Positions 43,070 to 53,072 are shown, counted from the stretch's first letter. The stretch: DNA of 64,000 nt from Deltaproteobacteria bacterium (GCA_020060215.1 JAGVAP010000142.1:124001-188000), one strand, 5' to 3'. The notes: generated by a model not told the origin, from the sequence alone. Numbers and translations are program-made.

Positions 43070-43944
43070 TTGTAAGGAAGGTCATCAAGCGGAGCCACGG
43101 CGGAGGACACGGCGGGAGCTGGAAGGTGGCCTACGCCGACTTTGTTACGGCCATGATGGCCTTTTTCCTCCTGCTCTGGCTGATCACCATGGTCTCCCCC
43201 GAGAAGAAGGCCAAGGTGTCCCACTACTTCCGCTACTTCAGTGTCTTCGAAAAGACCGGGACGACCTTGCTCGACATGAACAAGGCGGCCCCTCCGGTCG
43301 TTGGGAGCTCGCCCATCCCGGAGCTCATCAGCGAAGATGAAGTGAAGGGGATCACCCAGGCCACAGCGCAATTCCATGAAAAGATGAGCGAGGAAATCAA
43401 GTCCAGGCTCTCCGACTTCAAGGATCAGATTACCATGGAGCTTTTCGACGGGGGTATCCGGCTGGAGCTCATCGATATGGAAGGTCACCCCATGTTCCCC
43501 AGCGGCGGAAATGAGCTGACGCCCGAAGGAAAGAAGATCCTGCAGGTCATCACGGAGAACCTGCAAAAGAGCAAGGCCAAGATCGCGATCGAAGGGCACA
43601 CGGACGCCAAGGGGTTTGCAACCGGCCGGTCCAGCAACTGGGAACTGTCCACGGAAAGGGCCTCGGCGGCCAGAAAGGAACTGGAAAAGAACGGCCTGGG
43701 ATCTGACCGAATCGTGAGGATAGCGGGGCTCGCGGCAACACAACCCCTGATCAAGGAAAATCCGCTGGACCCGAGGAACAGGAGGATCAGCATCCTGCTG
43801 TTCGAGGAACCTTCGCCGGACGATCCGATCGGGCTGCCGGGGACGAAAAGAAGGGGCGGTCACGGGGCCTCCCGGGTCAGAGGAAAGATCCAGCCCGGCA
43901 ACTTCGATTTCGACCCGGTGCAGCAGTACCTGGTGGGGAGGTAG
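43051..43944 (+). CDS. motB: Flagellar motor stator protein MotB
   Basis: 297 residues; start GTG 43051. The single span begins WKVAYADFVTAMMAFFLLLWLI with the ion-carrying Asp30. The periplasmic domain is OmpA-like: EGHTDAKGFATGRSSNWELSTERA and RNRRISILL are the peptidoglycan-binding motifs. The linker of about 90 residues contains the plug-like segment. It anchors the stator to peptidoglycan. The last 35 residues (TKRRGGHGASRVRGKIQPGNF) are basic and longer than in many MotB proteins. Confidence 0.9.
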   Translation: MEGKGVIVRKVIKRSHGGGHGGSWKVAYADFVTAMMAFFLLLWLITMVSPEKKAKVSHYFRYFSVFEKTGTTLLDMNKAAPPVVGSSPIPELISEDEVKGITQATAQFHEKMSEEIKSRLSDFKDQITMELFDGGIRLELIDMEGHPMFPSGGNELTPEGKKILQVITENLQKSKAKIAIEGHTDAKGFATGRSSNWELSTERASAARKELEKNGLGSDRIVRIAGLAATQPLIKENPLDPRNRRISILLFEEPSPDDPIGLPGTKRRGGHGASRVRGKIQPGNFDFDPVQQYLVGR

Positions 43945-43955
43945 CCCTGAAGAAA

Positions 43956-44049
43956 GAGAAGTTCAGAAGTTGAGAAGATGAGAAGTTGAGCGGAAATCTT
44001 TCACTCCAAAACTTCTAAACTTCTCAACCTCTGATCCTCTCAACTTCTC
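43956..44049. repeat. Inverted repeat of AGAAGTT units between convergent genes
   Basis: GAGAAGTTCAGAAGTTGAG (43956-43990 arm) pairs imperfectly with the arm at 44011-44049 (ending CTCTCAACTTCTC). It lies between motB and the minus-strand ferredoxin gene. It could act as a two-way transcription stop, but no clear T-tract is present. Confidence 0.65.
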
Positions 44050-44052
44050 GGC

Positions 44053-44478
44053 TTATTCCAGCAGGGCCTTGTCGAACCGGACCTCCATGGCATGGGCGGG
44101 ACAGGCCGGCACGCACAACTCGCAGGCGCTGCATTTCCCCTTGTCGAACATGACTTCCATGGCGGGTCTTCTGATGAAGAGGGCCCCTGTGGGGCAGACG
44201 GCCGTGCACGCGCCGCAGTGAAAGCACTTCTCCTCGTCTCTCTTGACATCCTCCCCGACGCTCTCCACCTTGATTCCCATGCTCTTGAGGTAGCGTATGC
44301 CGCGCTGGAAGTTCTCCCTCTGGCCGCTCAACTCCATGACCATCAATCCTTCCTTTCTCGGGTAGATGGTCGCCTTGAGAATGTTGAAGGTGAGGTCAAA
44401 CTTCCGTACGAGGTTGGCGGAGATCGGTTCGTTGATCGCGCTCGGCGGAAACCTGAGAGAGAGCATCTTGGAGTACAT
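44053..44478 (-). CDS. NIL-domain ferredoxin with two 4Fe-4S motifs
   Basis: 141 residues. The N-terminal 75 residues (LRFPPSAINEPISANLVRKFDLTFNILKATIYPRKEGLMVMELSG) match the NIL domain found in methionine importer ATPases and in ferredoxins. The C-terminal half carries two [4Fe-4S] motifs: CFHCGACTAVCPTGAL and CSACELCVPACPAHAM. So it is a small electron carrier or regulatory ferredoxin. In sulfate reducers and methanogens NIL-ferredoxins accompany sulfur or methionine metabolism, including homocysteine formation; whether that applies here is not shown. It has no close operon partner. Confidence 0.88.
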   Translation of the reverse strand: MYSKMLSLRFPPSAINEPISANLVRKFDLTFNILKATIYPRKEGLMVMELSGQRENFQRGIRYLKSMGIKVESVGEDVKRDEEKCFHCGACTAVCPTGALFIRRPAMEVMFDKGKCSACELCVPACPAHAMEVRFDKALLE

Positions 44479-44553
44479 GGTCGTTCCTTCTTGTGTCGCA
44501 GACCCTGGCCCAATCTTCCAGGTCAGAGACGTTTGGCTCAGTCGGCCGGAAAG

Positions 44554-44668
44554 TGGAATAATGGAATGGTGGAATGATGGGGGTTCAAAGCTAAAAAGCC
44601 GACTCTCGGCGCCTTTATTACCAGGCTTTGTTGCTCATCCCCAATATTCCAATATCCCATCATTCCAA
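44554..44668. repeat. Inverted repeat of TGGAAT units
   Basis: The arm at 44554-44580 (TGGAATAATGGAATGGTGGA...) pairs imperfectly with 44639-44668 (CCCCAATATTCCAATATCCC...). It occupies the 272-bp gap upstream of the NIL-ferredoxin gene. The rest of the gap is without recognised features. Confidence 0.6.
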
Positions 44669-44750
44669 CATTTCAGTGTGTCAGTACCATAAAACTATAC
44701 CCCCCGGGACGACCAAATTTCCCTCGGGGGACCGGATTTACATTTTCCGG

Positions 44751-45935
44751 CTATTTCTTGATCTTCTTCAGAGCCCTTCCGAAACCGGGAATGGACTTCT
44801 CGATGGTCCGATCGTCCACGCAGTAGGCAATCCTCATATGCCCGGGGCCGTGAAAACCGCTCCCCGGCACCGTAAGGATATTCTCCTCCTGAAGGGCGGA
44901 GACAAAGGCCACGTCATCCTCGATGGGCGTCCTGGGGAAGAGGTAGAAAGCCCCGGTGGGCTTTTCGATTTCATATCCGACGGACGAGAGCCCCTCACAA
45001 AGCATGTCCCTTTTTCTCTGGTACAGGGAGACATCCACACTCTGTTCAAGGAGGGGGATGATCGCCCGCTGCATCATCGCCGGAGCATTGACATAGCCCA
45101 GAATCCGATTGCAGAGGATCATGCCGGCCACCAGCATGGGCTTGTCCGAGGCCAGCGGATGCACGGCAGCGTAACCGATCCTCTCACCGGGGAGGGAAAG
45201 ATCCTTCGAGAAGGATGTGACCACGAAGCTTTCCTCGTAGGCGTCAAACACGCTGGGCACGACCATGCCGTCATAGACGATCTTCCTGTAAGGTTCGTCC
45301 GAGACGAGATAGACCGGACGGCCCAGCCTCCGGCTGCGGTCCCGCAGAACGCCAACCAACTGCTCCAGCGTCTTGCGGTCGTAGACCTTGCCGGTCGGAT
45401 TGTTGGGGGAGTTGATCAGGACCGCCCTGGTCTTTTCGGTGATCGCCTCTCCTATGGCGTCGAGGTCAGGCGAAAAATCGGGCTTGGTTTTTACCAGCCT
45501 GGGCACCCCCTGATGATTGTCGAGGTAAAAATTATACTCGACAAAGTAGGGGCTGGGGATCACCACCTCCTCCCCGGGGTTGAGGATGGTCTTGAGGACG
45601 ACGTTCAGTCCTCCTCCCGCACCGACGGTGATGATGATGTCGTCGGCGCTGAAGGCGGCGCGGTTGTTCTTTCGGAGATACGCGGCAACGGCCTCTCGGG
45701 CATCCGGACGGCCTGCATTGGGCATATAGGCATGCTGGGCAGGGGAGGGGTCTCCGGCCAGTCGCTTGAGCACCTCTTTGAACGCTGCGGGCGGCTCCAG
45801 GTTCGGGTTGCCCAGGCTGAAGTCGAACACGTTGTCGGCCCCGTACTTCGCCTTCCTGGTCAGCCCTTCCTCGAACATCTTTCGAATCCAGGATGATCTC
45901 TCAATGGATGCGCGGATTTTCTCTGAGACCGGCAT
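44751..45935 (-). CDS. Class I/II pyridoxal-phosphate aminotransferase (AspB-like)
   Basis: 394 residues. The PLP lysine is Lys244 in SFSKDLSLPGERIGY; NSPNNPTGKVYD and SDEPYRKIVYDG are the N- and Asp/Tyr-motifs of fold type I. RIAYCVDD near the C-terminus has the arginine that binds the substrate carboxylate. Start ATG 45935 has GGAGGTGG six bases upstream. It resembles aspartate/alanine-type aminotransferases; the exact amino acid cannot be told. It stands alone between repeats. Confidence 0.85.
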   Translation of the reverse strand: MPVSEKIRASIERSSWIRKMFEEGLTRKAKYGADNVFDFSLGNPNLEPPAAFKEVLKRLAGDPSPAQHAYMPNAGRPDAREAVAAYLRKNNRAAFSADDIIITVGAGGGLNVVLKTILNPGEEVVIPSPYFVEYNFYLDNHQGVPRLVKTKPDFSPDLDAIGEAITEKTRAVLINSPNNPTGKVYDRKTLEQLVGVLRDRSRRLGRPVYLVSDEPYRKIVYDGMVVPSVFDAYEESFVVTSFSKDLSLPGERIGYAAVHPLASDKPMLVAGMILCNRILGYVNAPAMMQRAIIPLLEQSVDVSLYQRKRDMLCEGLSSVGYEIEKPTGAFYLFPRTPIEDDVAFVSALQEENILTVPGSGFHGPGHMRIAYCVDDRTIEKSIPGFGRALKKIKK

Positions 45936-46124
45936 GGTCCACCTCCAAGAATAGATAACGGCCAAAATACGAAGTTTATAGGAATTTGTAAAGACATTCG
46001 CTGGGGATGCCGCCCGCTGCAGCTTGCGGGTGGCCTGTTGCAGGGGCACTGCCGTCATTCTTCACTATTGGTGATCTGTTTGAATCTTGTGGTCTCCCCT
46101 TGGCGGTGCCGTTCCTGCAACCGT

Positions 46125-46211
46125 GTAGGATGGGTGGAGCGGAGCGAAACCCATCGATTCGTGGGGCCAAGGGTGAAGACGATGGGTTTCGCTCCGCTCC
46201 ACCCATCCTAC
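46125..46211. repeat. GATGGGT-type palindromic repeat, perfect inverted pair
   Basis: Two arms of 31 bp (46125-46155 and 46181-46211) are perfect inverse complements, separated by 25 nt. Core of the arm: GATGGGTTTCGCTCCGCTCC. This is the most complete copy in the window; the others are single or truncated halves. The 45936-46400 gap has no gene, but a short direct repeat (46236-46300) follows. Confidence 0.85.
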
Positions 46212-46235
46212 GGGACTTCCCCCTTCCGACACGAG

Positions 46236-46300
46236 GTTCCTCTTCCCTGGACATGGGACATTCCCTCTGCTGTTCCTCTTCCCTCGACATTGGACATTCT
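46236..46300. repeat. Short direct repeat, GTTCCTCTTCCCT units
   Basis: GTTCCTCTTCCCT occurs at 46236 and again at 46272, each followed by a similar GACATNGGACATTC stretch. Two copies of about 29 bp with a 7-bp spacer. It resembles the simple dispersed repeats in other gaps of this window. Confidence 0.55.
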
Positions 46301-46400
46301 ACATTGGACATTCCCCCGGTTTTCCCGCTTCCCTCCGTTTGCCGATTGCGATAAAATGTTAGATTAACTTTCATAAATTGATGTGGTTGGAGGAAGGCTG

Positions 46401-47576
46401 ATGGCAAAAGCAGAAGGGAAAACCCCAACAATTGCAATCCTCACGGGCGGCGGAGACGTCCCCGGTCTCAATCCGTGCATCAAGACCCTGGTCTATCGTG
46501 CTGCGAGCGAAGGCATGAAGGTCATCGGGATTCGGCGGGGGTGGGCCGGAATTCTCGAGTACAACCGAGACGATCCCCAGACCTCCCAGAGGTGTGTTCA
46601 GGATCTCACGCCTCCGGATGTGCGGACGATCGATCGTACCGGCGGAACCTTTCTCCACACCTCGCGGACGAACCCGAGTGCAGCGAGGAAGAAAGACGTG
46701 CCGGACTACCTGAAGGGGATATTCGGGGAAGGAGAAGAGAAGAAGGATCTGACCTCCATCGTACTGGAGAACCTGAGCACCCTGGGGGTCGACGCCATCA
46801 TCCCCATCGGGGGTGACGACACGCTGAGCTTTGCGGAAAGGCTTCACATAGAGGGATTCCCCGTCATCGCCATCCCGAAGACGATGGACAATGACGTCTT
46901 CGGAACCGACTACTGCATCGGCTTTTCCACGGCGGTGACCAGGAGCGTCTCCTTCATCCATGCCCTGAGGACATCCACCGGGTCGCATGAGCGGATTGCG
47001 GTGATCGAGCTCTTCGGGAGGTATTGCGGCGAGACCTCCCTCATCTCCGCATACCTTTCGGGCGTGGACAGGGCGATCATATCCGAGGTCGCCTTTGATC
47101 CGGAGCGGTTGGCCAGGCTCATCATGGAGGACAAGAGGGAAAACCCCAAGAACTACGCGATGATTACCATGTCCGAAGGGGCCAGGATGGTCCGCGGGGA
47201 GATGTTCCTTTCCGGCGATACGGATGCCTATGGCCATCGAAAACTGGGCGGGATCGGGGATGAGACCGGTGCCATCCTGAAGAAGCTGACCGGAGAGGAT
47301 GTCCTGATCCAGAAGCTCTCTTACCTGATGAGAAGCGGTATTCCCGACTCCCTGGACCTGATGGTGGCCGTGAACTTTGCGAACATGGCCGTGGACCTTT
47401 TCCTGCGGGGGGTATTTGGTCGTCTGGTCGCGCTCAATCGCGGCGTCTATTCGGACATTTCCCTGAGCACGGTGACCTCGGGCCAGAAGAGGGTGGACGT
47501 GCGGGAGCTTTATGACGTCGAAGAATACCGGCCGAAGGTCCGTCATGTGAGCGGAAAACCCATGTTCCTTTATTAG
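46401..47576 (+). CDS. pfp: 6-phosphofructokinase, PPi-dependent signature
   Basis: 391 residues. The ATP/PPi-binding [14 protein letters not shown] opens the protein. The two key residues are Asp140 in IGGDDTLSF (the ATP enzymes have GGDGS) and Lys160 in PKTMDND (the ATP enzymes have PGTIDND). In the family these two residues are the signature of pyrophosphate as phosphoryl donor. So a reversible PPi-PFK is expected rather than an ATP one. Catalytic DND and the [12 protein letters not shown] region are present. Start ATG 46401 follows GGAGGAAGG; a GTG 18 bp upstream is less likely. The activity is inferred from the residues, not measured. Confidence 0.85.
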   Translation: MAKAEGKTPTIAILTGGGDVPGLNPCIKTLVYRAASEGMKVIGIRRGWAGILEYNRDDPQTSQRCVQDLTPPDVRTIDRTGGTFLHTSRTNPSAARKKDVPDYLKGIFGEGEEKKDLTSIVLENLSTLGVDAIIPIGGDDTLSFAERLHIEGFPVIAIPKTMDNDVFGTDYCIGFSTAVTRSVSFIHALRTSTGSHERIAVIELFGRYCGETSLISAYLSGVDRAIISEVAFDPERLARLIMEDKRENPKNYAMITMSEGARMVRGEMFLSGDTDAYGHRKLGGIGDETGAILKKLTGEDVLIQKLSYLMRSGIPDSLDLMVAVNFANMAVDLFLRGVFGRLVALNRGVYSDISLSTVTSGQKRVDVRELYDVEEYRPKVRHVSGKPMFLY

Positions 47577-47683
47577 CGGGCGCCAAACCGCTTCGGTTTG
47601 AGAACCGGTCCGTGTCGAGGGGTTCCGCCGCCGCTGCACCCATCCTGGCGAAGAGACCGAAATCCGGTAACGGGGGGTTCTTG

Positions 47684-47712
47684 TAGGATGGGTGGAACGA
47701 GTGGAACCCATC
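47684..47712 (+). repeat. GATGGGT-type dispersed repeat, diverged half copy
   Basis: TAGGATGGGTGGAACGAGTG followed by GAACCCATC is one half-element in the 179-bp gap between the phosphofructokinase gene and ispG. The core has several changes from the perfect copy at 46126. Confidence 0.65.
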
Positions 47713-47755
47713 TTTTGGGAACTCCCCGGGCGCTTGCCGCGAGAGAAGAAATCGT

Positions 47756-48847
47756 TTGAAAATCTTCGGAGTCGAGGTCGTGAGTCGTTATCCACGAAGG
47801 CCAACCAGAAAGATCTACGTCGGCGACGTCCCCGTGGGAGGAGACGGCCCCATTGCCGTTCAATCCATGACGAACACCGACACCCGGGACGTGGCCGCCA
47901 CCCAGGCACAGATCGAACAGCTTGCCGAGGCCGGGTGTGACATCGTACGACTGGCCATACCGGACGTGGAGGCGGCGGATGCGTTCGGGCGCATCAGGAC
48001 CAGGTCGCCGGTCCCTCTGATCGCGGACATCCATTTCGACCACCGGCTCGCGCTCGCCGCCATCAGGTCGGGGGCGGACGGGCTCCGCATCAATCCGGGG
48101 AATATCGGCGGACGCAGGGCCGTGGAAAAGGTCATCCGGGAAGCCCGGGCCAGGAGGGTTCCCATCCGCATAGGAGTCAATGCGGGTTCGCTCCCCAGGC
48201 ACATCCTGGCCAGACACAAGCATCCGGCCCCGGAGGCCATGGTGGAGACCGCCCTCGAACACATCCGCATGTTCGAAGAGATCGGGTATGACCAGATCAA
48301 GATCTCCCTCAAGTCTTCGAGCGTCCTGGATACGATCGCGGCCTATGAGGCCCTGAGCCGGGAGGTCGATTATCCTCTCCATCTGGGGGTGACCGAGGCC
48401 GGTACCCTGATCGCCGGGACCGTGAAAAACGCCATCGGGATCGGCACGCTCCTCTTCAAGGGGATCGGGGACACCCTCCGGGTCTCCCTCACCCGGGACC
48501 CGGTGGAGGAGGTCAGGGTCGCCTATGAGATCCTGAGGGCCCTGGACCTGAGGCACCGCGGTCCTGAGATCATCTCCTGCCCCACGTGCGGACGTTGCGA
48601 GATCGACCTGTTCGCGCTGGTGGGCCGGGTCGAAGCAGCCCTCTCCGGCATAAGGTCTTCTCCGAAAGTCGCGGTCATGGGGTGCGTGGTCAACGGCCCG
48701 GGCGAGGCCAGGGAAGCGGATATCGGCGTGGCAGGGGGCCGGCGCCAGGGCATGCTGTTCAGAAAAGGCAGGCTCGTCCGAAAGGTCCCTGAAGAGGATC
48801 TGGCCGAGGTGCTCGTCCAGGAAGTCAAGAAGATGGTGGAGGAGTAG
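47756..48847 (+). CDS. ispG: 4-hydroxy-3-methylbut-2-enyl-diphosphate synthase IspG (GcpE)
   Basis: 363 residues; start is TTG at 47756. It catalyses the penultimate step of the MEP isoprenoid pathway. PIAVQSMTNTDTRD and DIVRLAIPDVEAA are the N-terminal TIM barrel motifs; LRINPGNIG holds a substrate-binding loop. The [4Fe-4S] ligands are in ISCPTCGRCEIDL and MGCVVNGPGEAREAD. It is in the usual length range. The 186-bp gap to proS holds a tandem repeat. Confidence 0.93.
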   Translation: MKIFGVEVVSRYPRRPTRKIYVGDVPVGGDGPIAVQSMTNTDTRDVAATQAQIEQLAEAGCDIVRLAIPDVEAADAFGRIRTRSPVPLIADIHFDHRLALAAIRSGADGLRINPGNIGGRRAVEKVIREARARRVPIRIGVNAGSLPRHILARHKHPAPEAMVETALEHIRMFEEIGYDQIKISLKSSSVLDTIAAYEALSREVDYPLHLGVTEAGTLIAGTVKNAIGIGTLLFKGIGDTLRVSLTRDPVEEVRVAYEILRALDLRHRGPEIISCPTCGRCEIDLFALVGRVEAALSGIRSSPKVAVMGCVVNGPGEAREADIGVAGGRRQGMLFRKGRLVRKVPEEDLAEVLVQEVKKMVEE

Positions 48848-48970
48848 TTCAGCGTCTTGTTCATTTGTCCTCGGGTCATCTGGAGAGACGAGTTCAGCGG
48901 CGGTCTCTGCCTGCGGGTTGCGCAGGAGGCGGCGATGGCAGGGACGACCACCGACGCGAACCACCACCAC

Positions 48971-49019
48971 AAATGACCGATGACAAATGAGCAATGACCA
49001 ATGACGAATGACCAATGAT
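48971..49019. repeat. Tandem 7-bp repeat, NAATGAC units
   Basis: Seven units of NAATGAC type in a row with small changes (AAATGAC, CGATGAC, AAATGAG, CAATGAC, CAATGAC, GAATGAC, CAATGAT). It lies just upstream of the proS start. Such a run can change length by slippage. Confidence 0.75.
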
Positions 49020-49033
49020 GGGGGCTTGACTCT

Positions 49034-50761
49034 ATGCGCTACACCAAATACTTCATTCCCACGTACAAGGAAACTCCTGCCGACGCCGAGGTGGTCAGTC
49101 ATCAGCTGATGCTGAGGGCTGGACTGATCAGGAAGCTCACCTCCGGCATCTACACCTATCTCCCTGCCGGGCTCAGGACCCTCAAGAAGGTCGAGAACAT
49201 CATCCGGGAGGAGATGAATCGGGCCGGCGCGATCGAGGTCCTGATGCCGTCCGTACAGCCTGCGGAGCTGTGGCAGGAGAGCGGAAGGTGGGACTACTAC
49301 GGCCGGGAGCTGCTGAGGTTCAAAGACCGCCACGGCCGCGAGGCCTGCCTGGGCCCCACCCACGAAGAGGTGATCACGGACCTGGTGCGTAGAGAGATCC
49401 AGTCCTACAAGCAGCTGCCCCTCAACTTCTACCAGATCCAGACCAAGTTCAGGGACGAGATCAGGCCCCGCTTCGGCATCATGCGAGGCCGTGAATTCCT
49501 GATGAAGGACGCCTACAGCTTCGATGTGGATGATCAGGGGGCGGACAGGAGCTACCAGATCATGGTAGAGGCCTACAACCACATCTTCCGTCGATGCGGG
49601 CTGAGCTTCAGGGCCGTGGAGGCGGACACGGGGACCATCGGCGGAAGCTTCTCCCACGAGTTCATGGTGCTGGCCGACACCGGCGAGGACCAGATCGTGA
49701 ACTGCGTCCAGTGCGCCTATGCCGCCAACCTGGAAAAGGCAGAGGTGAAAGACGCCGGGGACGGGAGCGGCCCTGCTCCGGGCGAACCGAAACCCCTGGA
49801 GGAGGTCGAGACCCCCGCGCAGAGGACCATCGAGGAGGTGACGCGCTTTCTCTCCGTCACCCCTTCGGAGCTGATCAAGACGCTGATCTACAAGTCGGAC
49901 GGCGATGTGGTGGCCGCCCTGGTCCGCGGCGATCATGAATTGAACGAGGCCAAGCTGCGGAACATCCTCGGGTCCGGACAGGTGGAGCTTGCCGATGCGG
50001 CCCTCATCCAGGAGGTGACGGGCGCCCCGGTCGGGTTTGCAGGGCCCGTGGGGCTGAAGGTCCGCGTAGTCGCCGACCATGCCGTGCGGCCGATGGTCAA
50101 TGCCGTGACCGGGGGAAACAGGAAGGACCTGCATCTCCGGAACGTGAATGCCGGCAGGGACTACGCGGTCGAGAGTTACCGGGACCTGCGGGTGATCACG
50201 CCCGGCGATCCGTGTCCGAGGTGCGGCGGGGAGATCCGCTTCGGCCGGGGCATCGAGGTGGGACACGTCTTCAAGCTGGGGACCAAATACAGCAAGGCCA
50301 TGAAGGCCGTGTTCCTGGACGAGCACGGTGTGGAGAACCCCTTTGTCATGGGCTGCTACGGCATCGGGGTCGGGAGGACCGTGGCCGCCGCCATCGAACA
50401 GAACCACGACAGCAACGGGATCATCTTCCCGGCGCCCATCGCGCCCTTCGAGGTGGTGATCCTGCCGCTCCAGATGCACGAACAGGAGGTTGTAGAAGCG
50501 GCGGAAAAGGTATACAAGGAGCTTTCCGGCGAAGGATTGGACGTGCTCCTGGATGACCGCGACCTGAGGGGGGGGATCAAGTTCAAGGATGCCGATCTGC
50601 TCGGAACCCCCGTACGAGTGACCCTCGGGCTCCGGAACGTCCGGGATGGAAAGGCGGAGATGAAGCTCCGCTCCGAACCCGACAACATCGTCATCCCCCT
50701 TTCCGAGACCGCTGCGAGGGTGAGAGAAAAAGTCAAAGAACTGTATGGTTCGGTTAAATGA
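49034..50761 (+). CDS. proS: Prolyl-tRNA synthetase (bacterial type)
   Basis: 575 residues, the bacterial length with an insertion domain (about 230-400) for editing of alanyl-tRNA. Class II motifs: [19 protein letters not shown] (motif 1), [20 protein letters not shown] (motif 2) and [20 protein letters not shown] (motif 3). The C-terminal anticodon-binding part follows ([30 protein letters not shown]). It attaches proline to tRNA in the cytoplasm. The stop overlaps the rel start by 17 bp. Confidence 0.95.
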   Translation: MRYTKYFIPTYKETPADAEVVSHQLMLRAGLIRKLTSGIYTYLPAGLRTLKKVENIIREEMNRAGAIEVLMPSVQPAELWQESGRWDYYGRELLRFKDRHGREACLGPTHEEVITDLVRREIQSYKQLPLNFYQIQTKFRDEIRPRFGIMRGREFLMKDAYSFDVDDQGADRSYQIMVEAYNHIFRRCGLSFRAVEADTGTIGGSFSHEFMVLADTGEDQIVNCVQCAYAANLEKAEVKDAGDGSGPAPGEPKPLEEVETPAQRTIEEVTRFLSVTPSELIKTLIYKSDGDVVAALVRGDHELNEAKLRNILGSGQVELADAALIQEVTGAPVGFAGPVGLKVRVVADHAVRPMVNAVTGGNRKDLHLRNVNAGRDYAVESYRDLRVITPGDPCPRCGGEIRFGRGIEVGHVFKLGTKYSKAMKAVFLDEHGVENPFVMGCYGIGVGRTVAAAIEQNHDSNGIIFPAPIAPFEVVILPLQMHEQEVVEAAEKVYKELSGEGLDVLLDDRDLRGGIKFKDADLLGTPVRVTLGLRNVRDGKAEMKLRSEPDNIVIPLSETAARVREKVKELYGSVK

Positions 50762-52886
50762 CATTACATCTCAACTCCTGACCTTTTACCCCCAGGCCGA
50801 CATCAACCTCGTGGAGAAGGGATACGTTTACTCGGCGAAGGTCCACCAGGGACAGGTGCGGCTTTCCGGGGAGCCCTACCTCTCCCACCCGCTGGAGGTG
50901 GCCCATATCCTTGCCCGGATGAAGATGGACGCGGTGACCGTGGTGGCCGGGCTCCTGCATGACGCGGTGGAAGACACGAATGCCGACCTGGGCGAGATCG
51001 AGCGTCTGTTCGGGCTCGATACCGCCAAGATCGTGGACGGGGTCACCAAGATCAGCAAGATCCCCTTCAGCACCAGCGAGGAACGCCAGGCCGAGAACAT
51101 GCGGAAGATGATCCTGGCCATGTCCACGGACATCCGGGTCATCATCGTAAAACTGGCCGACCGGCTCCACAACATGCAGACCCTCGGCTACCAGCCTCCG
51201 AAAAAACAGGAGGAGATCGCCCGCGAGACCCTGGAGATCTACGCTCCCCTCGCCGGCCGCATGGGGATCTACTGGCTCAAGTCCAGGCTGGAGGATCTCT
51301 GCCTCTATTACCTGGAACCGGAGATCTACGAAAAGATCAAGAGCGAGCTGGCCGAGAGGCGGGGGAGCATGGAGAAGTTCATCGGCGAGGTGATCGAGCT
51401 CCTGACCGCCAAACTGAAGGAAGCGGGCATCAATGCGGAGATCAAGGGGAGGAACAAGCACTATTTCAGCATCTACTCCAAGATGAAGGAGCAGAACCTG
51501 AGTGTCGGCCAGGTGTACGACATCGTGGCCTTCAGGGTGATCGTGAACTCCCTCAAGGAGTGCTATGAGGTCCTCGGCCTCATCCATGCCATGTGGAAGC
51601 CGGTCTCCGGCCGGTTCAAGGACTACATCTCTCTCCCCAAGGCCAACATGTACCAGTCTCTCCATACCAGCGTGATCGGCCCGTACGGGCAGCGCATGGA
51701 GATCCAGATCCGGACCTGGGAAATGGATCTGGTGGCGGAGCAGGGGATCGCCGCCCACTGGAAGTACAAGGAGGGTGTGAATTCAAGCCGCGAGGACCAG
51801 AAGCAGTTCGCCTGGCTCAGACAGCTCCTGGAGTGGCAGCAGAACCTCAAGGATCCCAAAGAGTTCATGGAGACGGTCCGACTGGATCTCTTCCCCAACG
51901 AGGTCTATGTCTTCACGCCCAAAGGGGAGGTGAAACAGCTCCCGAAGGGCGCCACGCCCGTCGATTTTGCCTACAGCATCCACTCCGAGGTGGGGGACAA
52001 GTGCATCGGGGCCAAGGTGAACAGCAGGATGGTCCCCCTCAAGTATCAGCTCCAGAACGGGGACATCGTGGAGATCCTCACATCCCCCAGGGCGCATCCG
52101 GGCAAGGACTGGATCGACTATGTCAAGACCTCGCACGCCCGGACCAAGATCAGGCAGTGGATCAGGAGGCAGGAAAGAGATCAGTCCATCGTGCTGGGCA
52201 GGGAGATCCTGGAGCGGGAGCTCGACCAGGCCCGGCTCAACGTCACGAACATCATGAAGAACGAGCAGATTGCCGCCGCCGCAGAGGAGCTCTCTTTTCA
52301 TACCACTCAGGATCTCCTGGCCAATGTCGGCTACGGAAAGATCTCGGCCAAGCAGGTCCTGGGCCGGTTGAAATCCAAGCTGGGATACGAGGAGCCGAAA
52401 GAGCCCGGTCTGGTCAGCAAGGTGGTGTCGCGGTTCCGGGGGAAAAAGCCCACCGGCGGGATCAAGGTGAAGGGACTGGAGGGGATACTCGTCCGCTTTG
52501 CGGAGTGTTGTCACCCGCTGCCGGGTGAAAGGGTGACCGGGTTCATCACCAGGGGTAGGGGGGTGACCGTACACCAGCGCGAGTGCAGGCATATCATGGA
52601 GGCAAACCCGGACAGGGTCGTGGAGGTATGGTGGGATTCTTCGGAGCAGGAGGTCTTCGTGACCACCCTCAGGATCACCTCCATCGACAAGAAAGGGGTC
52701 CTGGCCGATATCAGCTCCATCCTGTCCAAGAAGGATGCCAACATCGTGGAGGCGGACATCAAGACCACGATGGACAAGAAGGGGATCTTCCGCTTCTCCA
52801 TCGAGGTGCAGGACTACCAGCATCTTCAGGATATCATGGGGGCGATCAAGAAGGTGGAGAATGTGCTGATGGTCGAGAGGTTATGA
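50745..52886 (+). CDS. rel: Bifunctional (p)ppGpp synthetase/hydrolase (Rel/SpoT family)
   Basis: 713 residues. HD hydrolase domain with [13 protein letters not shown] (His72-Asp73) intact. Synthetase domain with [22 protein letters not shown]; the RFKD motif is the bifunctional (SpoT/Rel) type, not the EXDD of RelA. TGS domain near residues 385-445 ([30 protein letters not shown]) and a C-terminal ACT domain ([18 protein letters not shown]). So it should both make and degrade the stringent-response alarmone. Start ATG 50745 lies inside the proS end. The stop overlaps rpmB (opposite strand) by 6 bp. Confidence 0.93.
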   Translation: MVRLNDITSQLLTFYPQADINLVEKGYVYSAKVHQGQVRLSGEPYLSHPLEVAHILARMKMDAVTVVAGLLHDAVEDTNADLGEIERLFGLDTAKIVDGVTKISKIPFSTSEERQAENMRKMILAMSTDIRVIIVKLADRLHNMQTLGYQPPKKQEEIARETLEIYAPLAGRMGIYWLKSRLEDLCLYYLEPEIYEKIKSELAERRGSMEKFIGEVIELLTAKLKEAGINAEIKGRNKHYFSIYSKMKEQNLSVGQVYDIVAFRVIVNSLKECYEVLGLIHAMWKPVSGRFKDYISLPKANMYQSLHTSVIGPYGQRMEIQIRTWEMDLVAEQGIAAHWKYKEGVNSSREDQKQFAWLRQLLEWQQNLKDPKEFMETVRLDLFPNEVYVFTPKGEVKQLPKGATPVDFAYSIHSEVGDKCIGAKVNSRMVPLKYQLQNGDIVEILTSPRAHPGKDWIDYVKTSHARTKIRQWIRRQERDQSIVLGREILERELDQARLNVTNIMKNEQIAAAAEELSFHTTQDLLANVGYGKISAKQVLGRLKSKLGYEEPKEPGLVSKVVSRFRGKKPTGGIKVKGLEGILVRFAECCHPLPGERVTGFITRGRGVTVHQRECRHIMEANPDRVVEVWWDSSEQEVFVTTLRITSIDKKGVLADISSILSKKDANIVEADIKTTMDKKGIFRFSIEVQDYQHLQDIMGAIKKVENVLMVERL

Positions 52887-53072
52887 CGCCTTTACCACAT
52901 GCCCCGATTTTATGCAGCCGGTGCAGACCCTCATCCTCACCGACTGACCTCCCCGAAGGGCCCTTACCCTTTGAAGGTTCGGGTACCACCGGCGTCTCGT
53001 CTTGTTATTGGCGTGACTCACGGTATGCCCCTTCTGAGGTCTCTTGCCGCATATTTCGCAAACCTTGGCCAT
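52881..53072 (-). CDS. rpmB: 50S ribosomal protein L28
   Basis: 63 residues. [39 protein letters not shown] is the L28 opening. The zinc-type cysteines Cys5, Cys8, Cys50 and Cys53 (CEIC and CTGC) are complete. AAGGAG lies 8 bases before the ATG. It is read from the opposite strand and overlaps the rel stop by 6 bp. Confidence 0.95.
   Translation of the reverse strand: MAKVCEICGKRPQKGHTVSHANNKTRRRWYPNLQRVRALRGGQSVRMRVCTGCIKSGHVVKAS

Noticed and set aside
46007..46367. Short frames with WVERSETH-like or MGGAERNPS-like peptides
   Set aside because: They are translations of the GATGGGT palindromic element, not genes.
46371..47909. Long minus-strand frame antisense to phosphofructokinase
   Set aside because: The plus-strand protein has all the PFK motifs. 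The antisense frame is a shadow.
48971..49019. Tandem repeats considered as a CRISPR array
   Set aside because: Units are 7 bp without spacers, and no cas genes are present.
47573..50764. A 1063-codon open frame on the minus strand
   Set aside because: It is antisense to ispG and proS, which are unmistakable. Its composition (His, Asp, Gly, Pro and Arg rich) is that of a shadow of G+C-rich coding DNA, and no family motif was seen.
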